Source: CAZFVY01 sp964522665 (GTDB taxonomy: Bacteria; Verrucomicrobiota; Verrucomicrobiia; Limisphaerales; CAZFVY01). From it: a stretch of 43,028 nt of DNA. The notes below the pieces were generated by a model that did no database searches, was not told where the DNA came from, and saw nothing but the letters and a program-made list of their open reading frames with translations. Shown here in pieces: positions 7,044 through 16,693 of the stretch. The DNA lies in contig CAZFVY010000057.1 in assembly GCA_964522665.1 (NCBI GenBank), positions 1 to 43,028 of the forward strand. The letters run 5' to 3'. Both the position numbers and the translations under genes were made by a program. How positions within the stretch are numbered: the stretch's first letter is position 1; each line of letters begins with the position of its first letter.

Positions 7044-10000
7044 TTATTTGGCGGCCGCCGGTTTCTCTTTCAGTGACTCAAGGTAGGCGATCAGGTCCGT
7101 GAACTCGGCCAGCGACATCCCGGATTGCAGACCTTCCGGCATTAACGAGAGCGGGCTTTCCTCGCGCTTGGCGATCTGCTCCTTTTGCACCGGATGTTTT
7201 TCGCCGGCGGCGTCCAGCAAGACCAATTGGCTGGGCGTTTCATCGCGCACGAAGCCGGTGTAACCTTCGCCGTTTTTGAGCGTGAGAACGGTGGCGTGGT
7301 AGCCGTCGAGGATTTGCTTCGAGGGATACAGCACCGATTCGATCAGGCTGTTCCGGTCATATTTCGTGGCAATGCCGCTCAGTTCCGGGCCGATCTCGCC
7401 GCCTTTGCCATTGGCGCGATGACAGACCGTGCAACCGACCGGTCCCTCGAAGATCGTTTTACCCGGCGCCGCGGCTCCTGGATTGCGCAGGGCGAATTTC
7501 GCGTAGTCCTGCGGCGAGGCCGGTTTCAGGTCGCCCTCGAAGAGGGGGCCTTTGTGGGCGGTTTCGTCGCGGGTGTAAACGCGTTGCAGCGCCGCGAGCG
7601 CGGCGCCGCCGAACGGCTGGCGCCGATGGCGCTCCTCGATCGCGGCCAGCGCCTCGCCGCGAATCGCTTCGATCGCGCGGCGGGACGCGTCGCGAAGATT
7701 ATTGCTTCGGTTGGTCAGGCCGCCCAAATAGGCGTCGAGCGCGCGCAGATCGGGCATCTGAGTCAGCGCGCCCAAGGCGTCACCGCGCGTGGAATCCTGG
7801 CCGTAAAGCGTCAGGAGGCGAGGCAGGATTTGTTTGTCCTTCAGCCGTCCCGCGGTGTCGATTGCCGCGCCGCGGATTTCCCAATCCGTGTCGTCGAACA
7901 ACGGCGTGACGGCCGCGAGCGCGGCGGGGCCGCCGATGCTCACCAGCGCCCGGCCGGCGGCGGCGCGCACTTTCGAGTCCGGGTTTCGCAGCAAGTTGGC
8001 GCTGGCGGGAATTCCCTCGGCGGAGCGGGTTTGACCGAGCGCGTCCATCGTCCGAACGAGCGTCTCGGGATCCGTCGAGGCGACCGCCAGATGGACCAAT
8101 GCGATGGTCGCCACCGAACCGCCGACGCGTCCCGCCGCCACAATCGCGTCGGGCAGGAGGGCGGAGTTTTTGGCGACGTCGGCCAAAACCGTCGCGATCA
8201 ACGGGCCGGCCGCCGCGTCCTTGAGGACTCCGAGCGCCTGCAGAATCGCCTGCTTTCCGCTGGTCTCCGTTTCGCTGTCGAACATCGTCCGCAGCCGGGG
8301 CGCCGCCGTGGCGACCGCGGCGATCGCGACCGCGGAGACGGCCTCGCGACGCACCGCCGGCGCGGCGTCGCTGAGCGCGTGGTCGATGGCGGTGAGCACG
8401 AGCGGCGTGCCCGCCCACTCGACGGTCTTGGGTTCCGGCGCGCCCTTGACGGGTTGCGTGCCCCACCATTTGCTGTCCCACGCCGGGCGGCGCCGATGCA
8501 GTTCCGCCAGTTCGGCCAACGCTTGGGCGCGGGCTTCGGCTGGCGCGTTGGTGGACTCCACGAAATCGGCCAAGGCGCCAACGTTCAATGGATCGTACGT
8601 CTCGCGCATGGCGAAGAGCGTTCCTTCGCGGATTTGCGGGTTGTCGGCGCGGAGGCCCGACGCGATGCTCGGCCAGGCCGCCGGGTCACCGCGGCCGATG
8701 CGATTGAGCGCCGTGAAAACGGCGTAACGGGTGAAGAAATCCTTTTCATCCAGCGCCGCCGAGAGGCTGGGAACGGCGGCGGCGTCGCCAATGCGGCCGA
8801 GCGCCGTCGCGGCTCGGAAACGAATCATCGCGTCGGGATCACGCTGCGCGCGAGCGAGCGGTTCGACCGCTTCCTTCGCGCGCGCGGTTCCCAATTGGCG
8901 GATCGCCTGGGCGCGGACGGTGGCGCTATTCTCGTTGGTCGCGACGGCGAGGATTTCCGTCCGGGCGGCCGCTCCGCCGTCGATCGCATCGAGCGTCCAG
9001 ATGGCGTGCCAGCGGGCGGGCGCGGGCGCCTCAATGTTGGTCAGCAGCTGTTTCAGCTGGGGAGCGGCCGCCGCGCCGAGATCAGCCAGACGGTGTTGCG
9101 CCACCATCCGCACTTCGCGCGAGGGATGCCGCAGCCCTTCGATCAATTGTTCGGTCGTGGCCTGGAACGGCTGGCCCATCGCCGCGGGCAGCCACCACGC
9201 CGGTTTTGGCACGGCTTGGCTGGGGCCGGTGTAGGTGACTTTGAGCAGCCGCCCCGCGACGACGTTGGCTTTCCAGCCGTCGTAGTTCCAATCCGCGATG
9301 TAGAGGCTCAAGCCATCCGCCGAAACCGCGATGCCGACCGGACGAAATGGTTTTGTGCCGGAGGTGAGAAAATCGGCCCCGCCAATTTGCGCGCGGGAGT
9401 CGATCTTGTACGAACCGCCCTCGCGGGAAACCTTCAGGCGCAGGAGTTGACGGCGGCCCCACTCGCAGAGGAAAAGGTTGCCTTGATATTCCGCGGGAAG
9501 CGCGTCTTCGTTGTACGCCAAACCGCCGGTCGGGGCGCCGCCGCCATAATCGGTCATCATCCAAAGGGTGTAGGGCCGGCGCGGTTTGTAATCGTAGGGA
9601 TAACCGTAATAGCCGCCGTCAACCATGTGCGTGACCCGCGTCCACCAGCCATTGCCGTCGTCGGTGTTGTCATAAGTGAACAGTTCATCCTCGGCGTTCA
9701 GCTCGACGTCGAGGTGATTGCGCGTGCCGTTCGCGTAAACCTCCAATTGGGTTCCGTCCGGGCGAAAACGCATGATGCCGCCCCCGCGAATCTCCGCTTT
9801 GCTGCCGTCCTTGCCGACGGCTCCGAAGATGCCCTTGTCGCCCGTGCTCATGTAAAACCAGCCGTCCATGCCCAGCCGGAAGTTTGACGGAACGTGATCG
9901 TTGAAGCCCGTGCCGTTCAGAGATGGGCTGGGATGGGTGCTGAAGAGGTCAACCCGGTCCGCGCCGACGCCGTTCGCGTCCGTGAAAACGCTGAAAAGCG

Positions 10001-10394
10001 GCGTGTGATGCACGTAAAGTTTGCCGTCCAAATAGGTCAATCCGAACACGGCGTGGAGGTTATCGGCGAATTTCTTGATCGTGCCATCGGGGTAAATGCA
10101 AAGAATGCTATCACCGGTGGAATCACTCGGCAGCCCCATGTCGATCGGGTCCTGCGCGACAAACACCCGCCCGTCCGGCGCGGCGCAAACGACGCTCGGG
10201 TGGATCAACTGCGGCGGTTGCGCCATCAGCTCGACCCGCCAGTCCGGTGGGCATTTGGGCAACGTCGGGTCGGCCGCCGGTGAGTCCGCGCCTTGGGCGC
10301 GCTCGCCGAGGAGCGCGGGAATGAAGAATAAGGTCCGTGCCAAGCGGAGCAGGGCCGCGGCGCGGCGCGGCGCGCAGGGGAATCGTCGAATCAT
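7044..10394 (-). CDS. PVC-type heme-binding CxxCH protein with propeller and HEAT repeats
   Basis: A large exported c-type cytochrome fusion of 1116 residues. After a signal peptide (about 1-35, ending ERAQGAD) comes a propeller related to glucose/sorbosone dehydrogenases (about 50-390; the membrane-bound dehydrogenase type of PVC bacteria), with DGRVFVAQD, DGWFYMSTGDKG and YIADWNYDGW. Residues about 415-930 are HEAT-like repeats, recognisable from repeated VRxxAxxALGxIGD units. The C-terminal domain has the heme site CTVCH (988-992) and a possible axial methionine near 1085 in SLMPEGL. Such proteins are a hallmark of Planctomycetota and Verrucomicrobiota and probably oxidise a sugar-type substrate in the periplasm, passing electrons to the heme; the substrate is unknown. 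It diverges from the HEAT-repeat gene at 10565. Confidence 0.92.
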   Translation of the reverse strand: MIRRFPCAPRRAAALLRLARTLFFIPALLGERAQGADSPAADPTLPKCPPDWRVELMAQPPQLIHPSVVCAAPDGRVFVAQDPIDMGLPSDSTGDSILCIYPDGTIKKFADNLHAVFGLTYLDGKLYVHHTPLFSVFTDANGVGADRVDLFSTHPSPSLNGTGFNDHVPSNFRLGMDGWFYMSTGDKGIFGAVGKDGSKAEIRGGGIMRFRPDGTQLEVYANGTRNHLDVELNAEDELFTYDNTDDGNGWWTRVTHMVDGGYYGYPYDYKPRRPYTLWMMTDYGGGAPTGGLAYNEDALPAEYQGNLFLCEWGRRQLLRLKVSREGGSYKIDSRAQIGGADFLTSGTKPFRPVGIAVSADGLSLYIADWNYDGWKANVVAGRLLKVTYTGPSQAVPKPAWWLPAAMGQPFQATTEQLIEGLRHPSREVRMVAQHRLADLGAAAAPQLKQLLTNIEAPAPARWHAIWTLDAIDGGAAARTEILAVATNENSATVRAQAIRQLGTARAKEAVEPLARAQRDPDAMIRFRAATALGRIGDAAAVPSLSAALDEKDFFTRYAVFTALNRIGRGDPAAWPSIASGLRADNPQIREGTLFAMRETYDPLNVGALADFVESTNAPAEARAQALAELAELHRRRPAWDSKWWGTQPVKGAPEPKTVEWAGTPLVLTAIDHALSDAAPAVRREAVSAVAIAAVATAAPRLRTMFDSETETSGKQAILQALGVLKDAAAGPLIATVLADVAKNSALLPDAIVAAGRVGGSVATIALVHLAVASTDPETLVRTMDALGQTRSAEGIPASANLLRNPDSKVRAAAGRALVSIGGPAALAAVTPLFDDTDWEIRGAAIDTAGRLKDKQILPRLLTLYGQDSTRGDALGALTQMPDLRALDAYLGGLTNRSNNLRDASRRAIEAIRGEALAAIEERHRRQPFGGAALAALQRVYTRDETAHKGPLFEGDLKPASPQDYAKFALRNPGAAAPGKTIFEGPVGCTVCHRANGKGGEIGPELSGIATKYDRNSLIESVLYPSKQILDGYHATVLTLKNGEGYTGFVRDETPSQLVLLDAAGEKHPVQKEQIAKREESPLSLMPEGLQSGMSLAEFTDLIAYLESLKEKPAAAK

Positions 10395-10412
10395 AGCCCG
10401 GGAAGATTAGCG

Positions 10413-10443
10413 GCGGCGCGCGTGAGCGGCAAGCGCGCGCCGC
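10413..10443. repeat. 10-bp inverted repeat in a divergent promoter region
   Basis: GCGGCGCGCG (10413-10422) and CGCGCGCCGC (10434-10443) are exact complements around an 11-base spacer. They sit 18 bases before the cytochrome start and about 120 before the HEAT-repeat gene. This could be an operator or a 5' hairpin, but GC-only palindromes arise easily by chance in such a genome. Confidence 0.25.
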
Positions 10444-10564
10444 GATTGGGTTTTGTCGGCGCGATTCTACCCTCGCTGGAAGGCCAAGGTCTTCTCGAAC
10501 GCGCGGTCGCGGGAAAAGAATTGCCGGTTCGTCGGCAGGCGCGTTACTGTGGCGCGAACGTCAC

Positions 10565-12553
10565 ATGAGCAAGCGCTTCCCCATCTGCGTGGCGGTTCTT
10601 TTGGCGCTGACGGCGGCCGTTTGGTTCTCTTTTCATCCCTGGCGCCGCGAGCCGCAGTATCGGGGGATGACGGTAACCGCCTGGATCGAGGAAATGCGCG
10701 TTGGGGGCAGCCAAATCGAGGTCACAACCGAGGCGTTCCTGGCGATGGGTGGCCAGTCGGTACCGTATCTCATTCGCGAGGTCAAACGACGTCCGGCTCC
10801 GTTCCACAAGTGGCTGGCATCCGTGCATGGCAAATTGCCCGATTTCGTACGCATTCTGCTGCCGCAACCGGAGGTCGGTGACGCGGGTCGGGCCGGGGCG
10901 GCGCACGCGCTCCAGCGTCTCGGGGCGTTGGCTGTGCCGGGCTTGATCGGCGCGCTGCGCAGCCCGGATGCCGACGTGCGGCTCGTCTGTGTCCGCACTT
11001 TGGCAAACATCGAACCGAAATCCCCCGAATTGGTCCGCGCGCTCATCGAGCGCCTCAAGGATGACAGCCCCATGGTCCGGCATTCGGCCGCGGATGGACT
11101 GGGCCGAAACCGCGAGCCGCACCTCGAAGCGATCATGCCGTTGGTCCACGCGCTGGCGGACGCCGACGTCAGCGTGCGGTCGCGGGTGGCGGCGTCGTTG
11201 GGGGCGCTCGGGGCGGCGAGCCTGCCCTTCCTTAACGAGGCGTTGAAAAGCACGAACGCGTTGACTCGGGAGGGCGCTTTGGTCGCCATCTCCCGGATGG
11301 CGCCGCGCGAGTCTCAGGCAGTCGATGCGCTGATCCTGCAGATGAGTGATCCCGATCCAAAGATACGCAAATCCGCTGTTGATTTAATTGGCGACCTGCG
11401 CGGCTCGCCGCTGCGCCGCCCTCCGCCGACGCCCGATCAACGACCCGCGCCGTTGATCCCCGGCGCGACCGCCGCGCAGGGACAATCGGCGCAAGCGGGG
11501 TTGATTCGTTCCCTGTCGGATCCGGACACGCTGGTCCGCCGCGCGGCCACGATTGCCGTGATGAAGCTTGGTCTGCGTTCCGAGGAACTGGCGCGCGCGT
11601 TTGTCGGATTGCTTGGCGATCGCGACGCGGATAATCGAAAGTTCGCGGCGATGGACTTGGGCGAATTCGCCGAAGGGCGGTCCGAGGTCGTGGCGGCGTT
11701 GATGCGAGCGCTCCGCGACGGCGACGCTGACGTGCGCATGTTGGCGCTGGGTTCCCTGAGTCGGGCGCGTCCAATGCCGGCGGAGGTTGTGCGCGCGTTT
11801 GTTGAGTTCCTGGCGGACCCGGAGCCCCGCGCCCGGTCAGCGGCGGCGAGCGGTCTGATTCAAGCCGGCCCGGCGGGGCGCGAAGCGATTCCGCGATTGC
11901 TGGAAGCGTTGGGGACGCCGCCAACCCCGCAAGTCGCGGCGCCGTCGCGCCCGAGCGCGACCGCCGTTGGGCAAATCGCGGTCGTTGACGTCGCGTTGGT
12001 CCCGGTCGTCGCGGAGGCGCTGGGGGCCATTGGCGCCGAGCCGGAGACGGTTGTGCCCGCTTTAGTCGAGCGGCTGCGCGCCCGGCATATCAACGAGTGG
12101 CCGGCGTTAATCAAGGCGATCGGCCAATTTGGCGGCAACGCCCAGTCGGCGGTTCCCGACCTGATCGACGCGTTGCGACAGCCTGACGCAGCGACTGTCG
12201 CCGCGGCCGTGGGCGCTCTCGGGCGGACCGCGACGGGCTCGGATGAAGTGGTCGGCAGCTTGGCGCAGGCCCTGAGTTCTCCGGAATCGATGGTTCGATT
12301 CGGCGCCGCCGAGGCCCTGCGGGGCGTCGGACCGCGGGCGGTGGCGGCGGTCCCGGCGCTGACGCTGGCGCTCGAGGATCCTGAGCGCATGGTGCGGCGC
12401 GGCGCCGCGCTGGCCCTGGTGGCGTTCAACCCGAACGCCAAAGCGGAAATCCCGAACCTGGCGGAGGCGCTGCGGGGAATGGACGAGGCGGGCGGCGCCG
12501 AACGTTGGATTCGAAGTCAGGACGGGCCGCCGCCGTTGCGGCCGGTAAAATAA
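10565..12553 (+). CDS. membrane-anchored HEAT-repeat protein
   Basis: A 662-residue protein with an N-terminal signal-anchor (about 5-22, ICVAVLLALTAAVWFSF) and the rest built from HEAT/PBS-lyase-like helical repeats. The repeat VRxxAAxxLGxxG recurs roughly every 31-37 residues, for example VRLVCVRTLANI, VRHSAADGLGRN, VRSRVAASLGALG and VRRGAALALVAF. The array would form a periplasmic superhelical scaffold; a specific partner is not visible. A Pro-rich break around residues 280-305 separates two blocks of repeats. It is followed after only 16 bases by the symporter gene, which has a good ribosome binding site, so the two probably form one transcript. It is divergent from the cytochrome gene, whose middle part is built of similar repeats. 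Confidence 0.85.
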   Translation: MSKRFPICVAVLLALTAAVWFSFHPWRREPQYRGMTVTAWIEEMRVGGSQIEVTTEAFLAMGGQSVPYLIREVKRRPAPFHKWLASVHGKLPDFVRILLPQPEVGDAGRAGAAHALQRLGALAVPGLIGALRSPDADVRLVCVRTLANIEPKSPELVRALIERLKDDSPMVRHSAADGLGRNREPHLEAIMPLVHALADADVSVRSRVAASLGALGAASLPFLNEALKSTNALTREGALVAISRMAPRESQAVDALILQMSDPDPKIRKSAVDLIGDLRGSPLRRPPPTPDQRPAPLIPGATAAQGQSAQAGLIRSLSDPDTLVRRAATIAVMKLGLRSEELARAFVGLLGDRDADNRKFAAMDLGEFAEGRSEVVAALMRALRDGDADVRMLALGSLSRARPMPAEVVRAFVEFLADPEPRARSAAASGLIQAGPAGREAIPRLLEALGTPPTPQVAAPSRPSATAVGQIAVVDVALVPVVAEALGAIGAEPETVVPALVERLRARHINEWPALIKAIGQFGGNAQSAVPDLIDALRQPDAATVAAAVGALGRTATGSDEVVGSLAQALSSPESMVRFGAAEALRGVGPRAVAAVPALTLALEDPERMVRRGAALALVAFNPNAKAEIPNLAEALRGMDEAGGAERWIRSQDGPPPLRPVK

Positions 12554-12569
12554 AGGAGAGCTCTCACGT

Positions 12570-14402
12570 ATGCGCTTAACATGGTTGGACGCCAGCGTCA
12601 TCGCCGGATACTTCCTCGTCAATTTCCTCATCGGCCTTTGGTATCGGCGCCGCGCCACGGGCTCGACCGACGAGTTTTTCGTCGGCGGCCGCGCGGTATC
12701 CTGGTGGCTGGCGGGAACGAGCATGGTGGCGACCACCTTCGCCGCCGACACGCCGCTGGCGGTAACCGGCCTCGTGGCGACCTACGGAATCGCCGGCAAT
12801 TGGCTCTGGTGGAATATGCTGCTGAGCAACATGCTCACGGTCTTCTTCTTCGCGCGTCTGTGGCGGCGGGCGGGCGTCATGACCGACGTCGAACTGGCGG
12901 AATTGCGCTACACCGGAAAACCGGCCGCGTTGCTGCGCGGTTTCCGCGCGCTCTATCTGGCCGGACCGATCAATTGCATCGTGCTCGGCTGGGTCAATCT
13001 GGCCATGGTGAAAATTCTGTTGATTCTTTTCCCCGGATTGGTCGCGCCGAGCCTCGGACTCACCGATCCCAAGATTACGGCGCTGGTGATCGTTTTTGTC
13101 ATCATGCTGGTGACGGCGGGAATCTCGACGATGTCCGGCCTCTGGGGCGTGTTGGTGACCGACCTCTTTCAATTCGTGCTCAAGATGGGGATGGTGATCG
13201 TTCTGGCGTATTTCTCGGTGAAGGCGGTGGGCGGCATGGCGGCGTTGCAGACCAAGATTCAAGCCTTGGACGCGGCTCGGGGCGGGCACGGCTCGATCTT
13301 ATCGTTCACGCCGGAGATCGGCTCGGCGTGGCTGCCGATGATCGCGTTTTGCGTTTACCTTTTCGTCAACTGGTGGGCGACCTGGTATCCCGGCTCGGAG
13401 CCGGGCGGCGGCGGCTACGTGGCGCAACGCATCTTTTCCGCGAAGGACGAACGGAATTCGCTCCTGGCGACCCTGTGGTTCAGCGTGGCGCATTACGCGT
13501 TGCGTCCGTGGCCGTGGATTCTGACGGCGCTCGCGTCGCTCGTTCTCTATCCGAATTTGACCGATAAGGAATCGGGCTTCGTCAAAACCATCGTCGATCC
13601 CAACGTCTTTCCGCCGGCCTTGGGCGGATTGATGATCGCCGCGTTCGCGGCCGCCTACATGTCCACGGTCGCCACCCAACTGAATTGGGGCGCTTCCTAT
13701 TTCGTGAACGATTTCTACCGGCGGTTCGTGGCCAGGGGCCGGACCGAACGGCATTACGTCAAAGCCGCGCAGTGGGCCACCCTGGCGTTGATGCTGCTCT
13801 CCTCAGTGGTCACCTATTACCAAAGCTCGATCGCCGGCGCCTGGAAGTTCCTCATGGCGGTGGGCGCGGGGACCGGGAGCGTCTTAATCCTGCGGTGGTT
13901 TTGGTGGCGGATCAACGCCTGGAGCGAGATCACGGCCATGGCGGCTTCGTTTGTCGTATCGATGACTCTGCAGTTCGGTCTCGGCTGGGACACGAACGAC
14001 CCGCGTCAATTCGCCTGGACCGTAATCGTAACGGTCGCTGCCTCGACCGTCGCCTGGTTGGCGGCGACGTTCCTGACGGCGCCCGAACCGATGAGCACGC
14101 TGCTCGTGTTCTACCGGCGGGTGGCGCCGAATCCCGCCGGCTGGGGTCCCGTCGCGCGCGAGGCGACGGAGATCAGCCCGCGTCGAGACTCGTGGCGCAA
14201 CCTGCTCGATTGGGCGGCCGGTTGCGCGATGGTCTATTCGCTCCTGTTTGGGACCGGCAAAATCATCTTTGGAGACTGGACGTCTGGACTAGAGTTTTGG
14301 GCGATCGCGCTCATCACGGGTGGTGTCGTGTATTGGGACCTGAGCCGACGCGGATGGAAAGTGTTGGACGAGGAACCAATTAATCGGCGAAGCGAGCGTT
14401 GA
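12570..14402 (+). CDS. sodium:solute symporter family transporter
   Basis: An integral inner-membrane protein of 610 residues of the SSS family (TC 2.A.21), expected to take up an organic solute with sodium. Typical family features are the first helix (VIAGYFLVNFLIGLWYRRR), then a DEFFVGGRAVSWWLAGTSMVATTFAADTP-like stretch near residues 33-62, and many further helices to about residue 595, giving 13-14 in all. The substrate cannot be told; such verrucomicrobial transporters usually serve sugars or similar nutrients. The ATG at 12570 follows AAAGGAGAG with good spacing. It is co-directional with and 16 bases from the HEAT-repeat gene, and converges with the histidine kinase gene (10-base gap). 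Confidence 0.9.
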   Translation: MRLTWLDASVIAGYFLVNFLIGLWYRRRATGSTDEFFVGGRAVSWWLAGTSMVATTFAADTPLAVTGLVATYGIAGNWLWWNMLLSNMLTVFFFARLWRRAGVMTDVELAELRYTGKPAALLRGFRALYLAGPINCIVLGWVNLAMVKILLILFPGLVAPSLGLTDPKITALVIVFVIMLVTAGISTMSGLWGVLVTDLFQFVLKMGMVIVLAYFSVKAVGGMAALQTKIQALDAARGGHGSILSFTPEIGSAWLPMIAFCVYLFVNWWATWYPGSEPGGGGYVAQRIFSAKDERNSLLATLWFSVAHYALRPWPWILTALASLVLYPNLTDKESGFVKTIVDPNVFPPALGGLMIAAFAAAYMSTVATQLNWGASYFVNDFYRRFVARGRTERHYVKAAQWATLALMLLSSVVTYYQSSIAGAWKFLMAVGAGTGSVLILRWFWWRINAWSEITAMAASFVVSMTLQFGLGWDTNDPRQFAWTVIVTVAASTVAWLAATFLTAPEPMSTLLVFYRRVAPNPAGWGPVAREATEISPRRDSWRNLLDWAAGCAMVYSLLFGTGKIIFGDWTSGLEFWAIALITGGVVYWDLSRRGWKVLDEEPINRRSER

Positions 14403-14412
14403 CCTCGCGTGA

Positions 14413-15873
14413 CTAACGGCTAAGGGCCATCTCCGCGGGCTGGGCGGCGGGCGCTGTCGCCGCCGCCGGCAGTCGGATCGTGAACGTCGAGCCGCGCTCG
14501 ACTTCGCTGGCGACTTCGACCTCGCCGCCGTGCGCGTGAACGACCGCCTTGACCAGGCTCAATCCCAGGCCGAGACCCTTCTCCGTGCGGCTTTTGTCGC
14601 CGCGGTAGAGGCGATCCCAAATTCGTGGAATTTCGTCGGCGGGAATCCCCATGCCGTTGTCACGGACGCGGAGCACGACGGCGCTGTTTTCACGACCGGC
14701 GGAGACTTCCACGCGGCCGCCCGGCGGCGTGTATTTGATCGCGTTGTCGATTAGGTTCGCGAGCGCCTGCTGAATACGGTTGCGGTCGGCGTGGACCGCC
14801 AGTTCGAGCGGGAGCGTGTGTGAAAGCGAAATACTCTTTTCCTCCGCCACGACCTGGTAAAGCTCGATGACGTCGCGGACCAACGACGGGACCGAGACGT
14901 CCGTCAACTCCAGTTTCATCGTACCGGTCTCCGCCTCGGAAATATCCATGAGGGTTTTGAGCATGGTCAGGACACGCTCGGATTCTTCCATCGCGTCGGC
15001 CAAGGCCTCGCGGCAGGCATTCGGATCATCCACCGTTTGGAGCGCGGCCTCGGCTGAGCCGCGGAGGCGCGCCATCGGGGTGCGCAGGTCGTGGGCGACG
15101 TTGTCGAGCGCCTCGCGCATGCCACGGATCAGCGCCTCATTCTTTGCGAGCATCTGATTGAAAAGCGTCACCAGCTCGTTGAGTTCATCGCGGGTCGATT
15201 GCACGGGGACCCGGGCGTCCATGCGGCCGGTTTCGAGGATGTCGCGCACGGTCTGAATTAACTGACGAATGGGCCGCAGCGCCCGGAACGTCAGGAAAGC
15301 GCCACCCGTAAAGCCGAGCACGACCACGACGACGAGCGCGGCGATGAAAATAAGTCGGAACCGAGTCAGGAAGGCCGGCAATCGTTCGGTGCTCTTGCCG
15401 ACCTGCAGCAGCCGGCCATCGCTCAAGCGCGCCGACGCGATCAGCCAGACGTTTTGTCCCGAGCGCGCCGCGATGGAGAACCAGGGGCGGGCGTCGTCCA
15501 AATCGACCACGCGGGCCTTCTCCAATTCCTTCAGATCGAAATCGGTCCAGTCGTCCGGGAGGCTGAGGAAGAACGCGTTGTTCAGCGGGCCGACGACGCG
15601 GACAAAATAGGCGTCTTTGCGGGCGCTGGTCGCCACGTTGAGGCGCGAACTGAGTCCGCCCAAGCCGCCGCTCTCGTACCACAGCCGGTATTCCTCGAGC
15701 TTGCCGCGAATATTCTCACGCTCGTTTTGCTGAATCGAAGAGGCCAGCACGAAATACCCGAGCAGGAAGAGCGCGCCGGTGGTGAGAATGAAAAACGCCG
15801 AATACCACAGATTCAGCCGCAAGCTGAATCCGGCGCGGGTCGGCGCGGTAAAATCAGTCGGTTTTGAGGGCAT
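14413..15873 (-). CDS. two-component sensor histidine kinase
   Basis: An inner-membrane kinase, partner of the response regulator that precedes it. Using ATG 15873 (486 residues; GTG 15885 gives four more), helix 1 spans about 20-46, a periplasmic sensor about 47-174, and helix 2 about 175-198. A HAMP linker follows (RALRPIRQLIQ onward), then the phospho-accepting His262 in VAHDLRTPMARLRG, the N box NLIDNAIKYTPPGG, and the G boxes DNGMGIP and GLGLGLSLVKAVV. The layout resembles CusS/QseC-type kinases paired with OmpR regulators; the sensed signal is unknown. ATG 15873 is preferred because GGAG lies six bases upstream; it overlaps the regulator stop by 20 bases, indicating translational coupling. 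Confidence 0.93.
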   Translation of the reverse strand: MPSKPTDFTAPTRAGFSLRLNLWYSAFFILTTGALFLLGYFVLASSIQQNERENIRGKLEEYRLWYESGGLGGLSSRLNVATSARKDAYFVRVVGPLNNAFFLSLPDDWTDFDLKELEKARVVDLDDARPWFSIAARSGQNVWLIASARLSDGRLLQVGKSTERLPAFLTRFRLIFIAALVVVVVLGFTGGAFLTFRALRPIRQLIQTVRDILETGRMDARVPVQSTRDELNELVTLFNQMLAKNEALIRGMREALDNVAHDLRTPMARLRGSAEAALQTVDDPNACREALADAMEESERVLTMLKTLMDISEAETGTMKLELTDVSVPSLVRDVIELYQVVAEEKSISLSHTLPLELAVHADRNRIQQALANLIDNAIKYTPPGGRVEVSAGRENSAVVLRVRDNGMGIPADEIPRIWDRLYRGDKSRTEKGLGLGLSLVKAVVHAHGGEVEVASEVERGSTFTIRLPAAATAPAAQPAEMALSR

Positions 15874-16528
15874 ACCCGACTCCACGGAGGGTGTGAATCA
15901 GTTTAGTATCGTAATCGCGATCCACCTTGTTGCGCAGGCGACAGACGACGACATCGACGACGTTCGTTTGCGGATCGAAACTGTAATCCCAAACGTGCTC
16001 GAGGATTTGCGCCTTCGAGACGACGCGATTGGCGTTGCGCAGCAGGTATTCCAGAAGCCCAAATTCGCGGGTTTGCAGTTCAATCTTTTTCTGCGCGCGC
16101 GTGACCTCGCGGGTGACGAGGTTCATCGTGAGGTCGCCGATGCTGAGAGAAGTCGGCTCGGCGGCGTTCGTCGAGCGCCGGATGAGCGCCTGCACGCGGG
16201 CGAGCAGTTCACTGAACGCAAACGGTTTCACCAAATAATCGTCCCCGCCGCTCTGGAGGCCCTTGATGCGGTCGTCCACGGTGGCTCTCGCGCTGAGGAT
16301 GATTACCGGGATGTTGATTTTTCGGGCGCGCAGTTCCTGCACGAGACTTAGGCCGTCCAATTTCGGCAGCATGATGTCGATCACCGCCGCGTCGAACGGC
16401 GTCGAGGTCGCGAGGTGGAGGCCGTCCTCGCCGTTGGCGGCGTGATCGACGGCAAAGCCGTTTTGCTTCAGTCCTTTGAGGACGAAGGAGGCGATCTTCT
16501 TATCATCTTCAACCACCAGTATTCGCAT
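15854..16528 (-). CDS. OmpR-family response regulator
   Basis: A 224-residue DNA-binding regulator. The receiver domain (1-118) has the acidic pair E7/D8/D9, phospho-acceptor D51, S79 and K101 (LVKPFAF). The C-terminal winged helix (about 127-222) has the OmpR pattern LQTREFGLLEYLLRN, then ILEHVWDYSFDPQTNVVDVVVCRLRNKVD and HTLRGVGYAL. It resembles CusR-type regulators. It is the first gene of the pair, overlaps the kinase gene, and is followed in the same direction after the pair by the unrelated convergent symporter gene. The degQ gene lies upstream on the same strand but ends in a strong terminator, so this operon needs its own promoter in 16529-16648. Confidence 0.94.
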   Translation of the reverse strand: MRILVVEDDKKIASFVLKGLKQNGFAVDHAANGEDGLHLATSTPFDAAVIDIMLPKLDGLSLVQELRARKINIPVIILSARATVDDRIKGLQSGGDDYLVKPFAFSELLARVQALIRRSTNAAEPTSLSIGDLTMNLVTREVTRAQKKIELQTREFGLLEYLLRNANRVVSKAQILEHVWDYSFDPQTNVVDVVVCRLRNKVDRDYDTKLIHTLRGVGYALKTD

Positions 16529-16648
16529 AGAGGCTCTCGGGCGCCGATTTACTCCGGTCCCGCCAATCGAGCGGGCCGAACGGTTCGCGGCGCGAGCGCT
16601 GACGGGCGTAGCAAATTGCCATGAATCAAGGGGTTGGCCAAAAAGAAA

Positions 16649-16681
16649 AAGTTTCCCCGGTCGGGACGACCGGGGAAACTT
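16649..16681 (-). terminator. intrinsic terminator of degQ
   Basis: AAGTTTCCCCGGTC and GACCGGGGAAACTT form a perfect 14-bp stem with a five-base loop. On the minus strand it begins 13 bases after the degQ stop and is followed by TTTCTTTTTGG. This is the clearest rho-independent terminator in the window besides the one after rplI. Confidence 0.92.
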
Positions 16682-16693
16682 CGGAGGATCGAC

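Noticed and set aside
7185..9887. A 900-codon open frame opposite the PVC-type cytochrome
   Set aside because: Its translation is Arg/Gly-rich with no domain, and it lies wholly antisense to a gene with clear motifs. Long antisense frames are expected in such GC-rich coding DNA.
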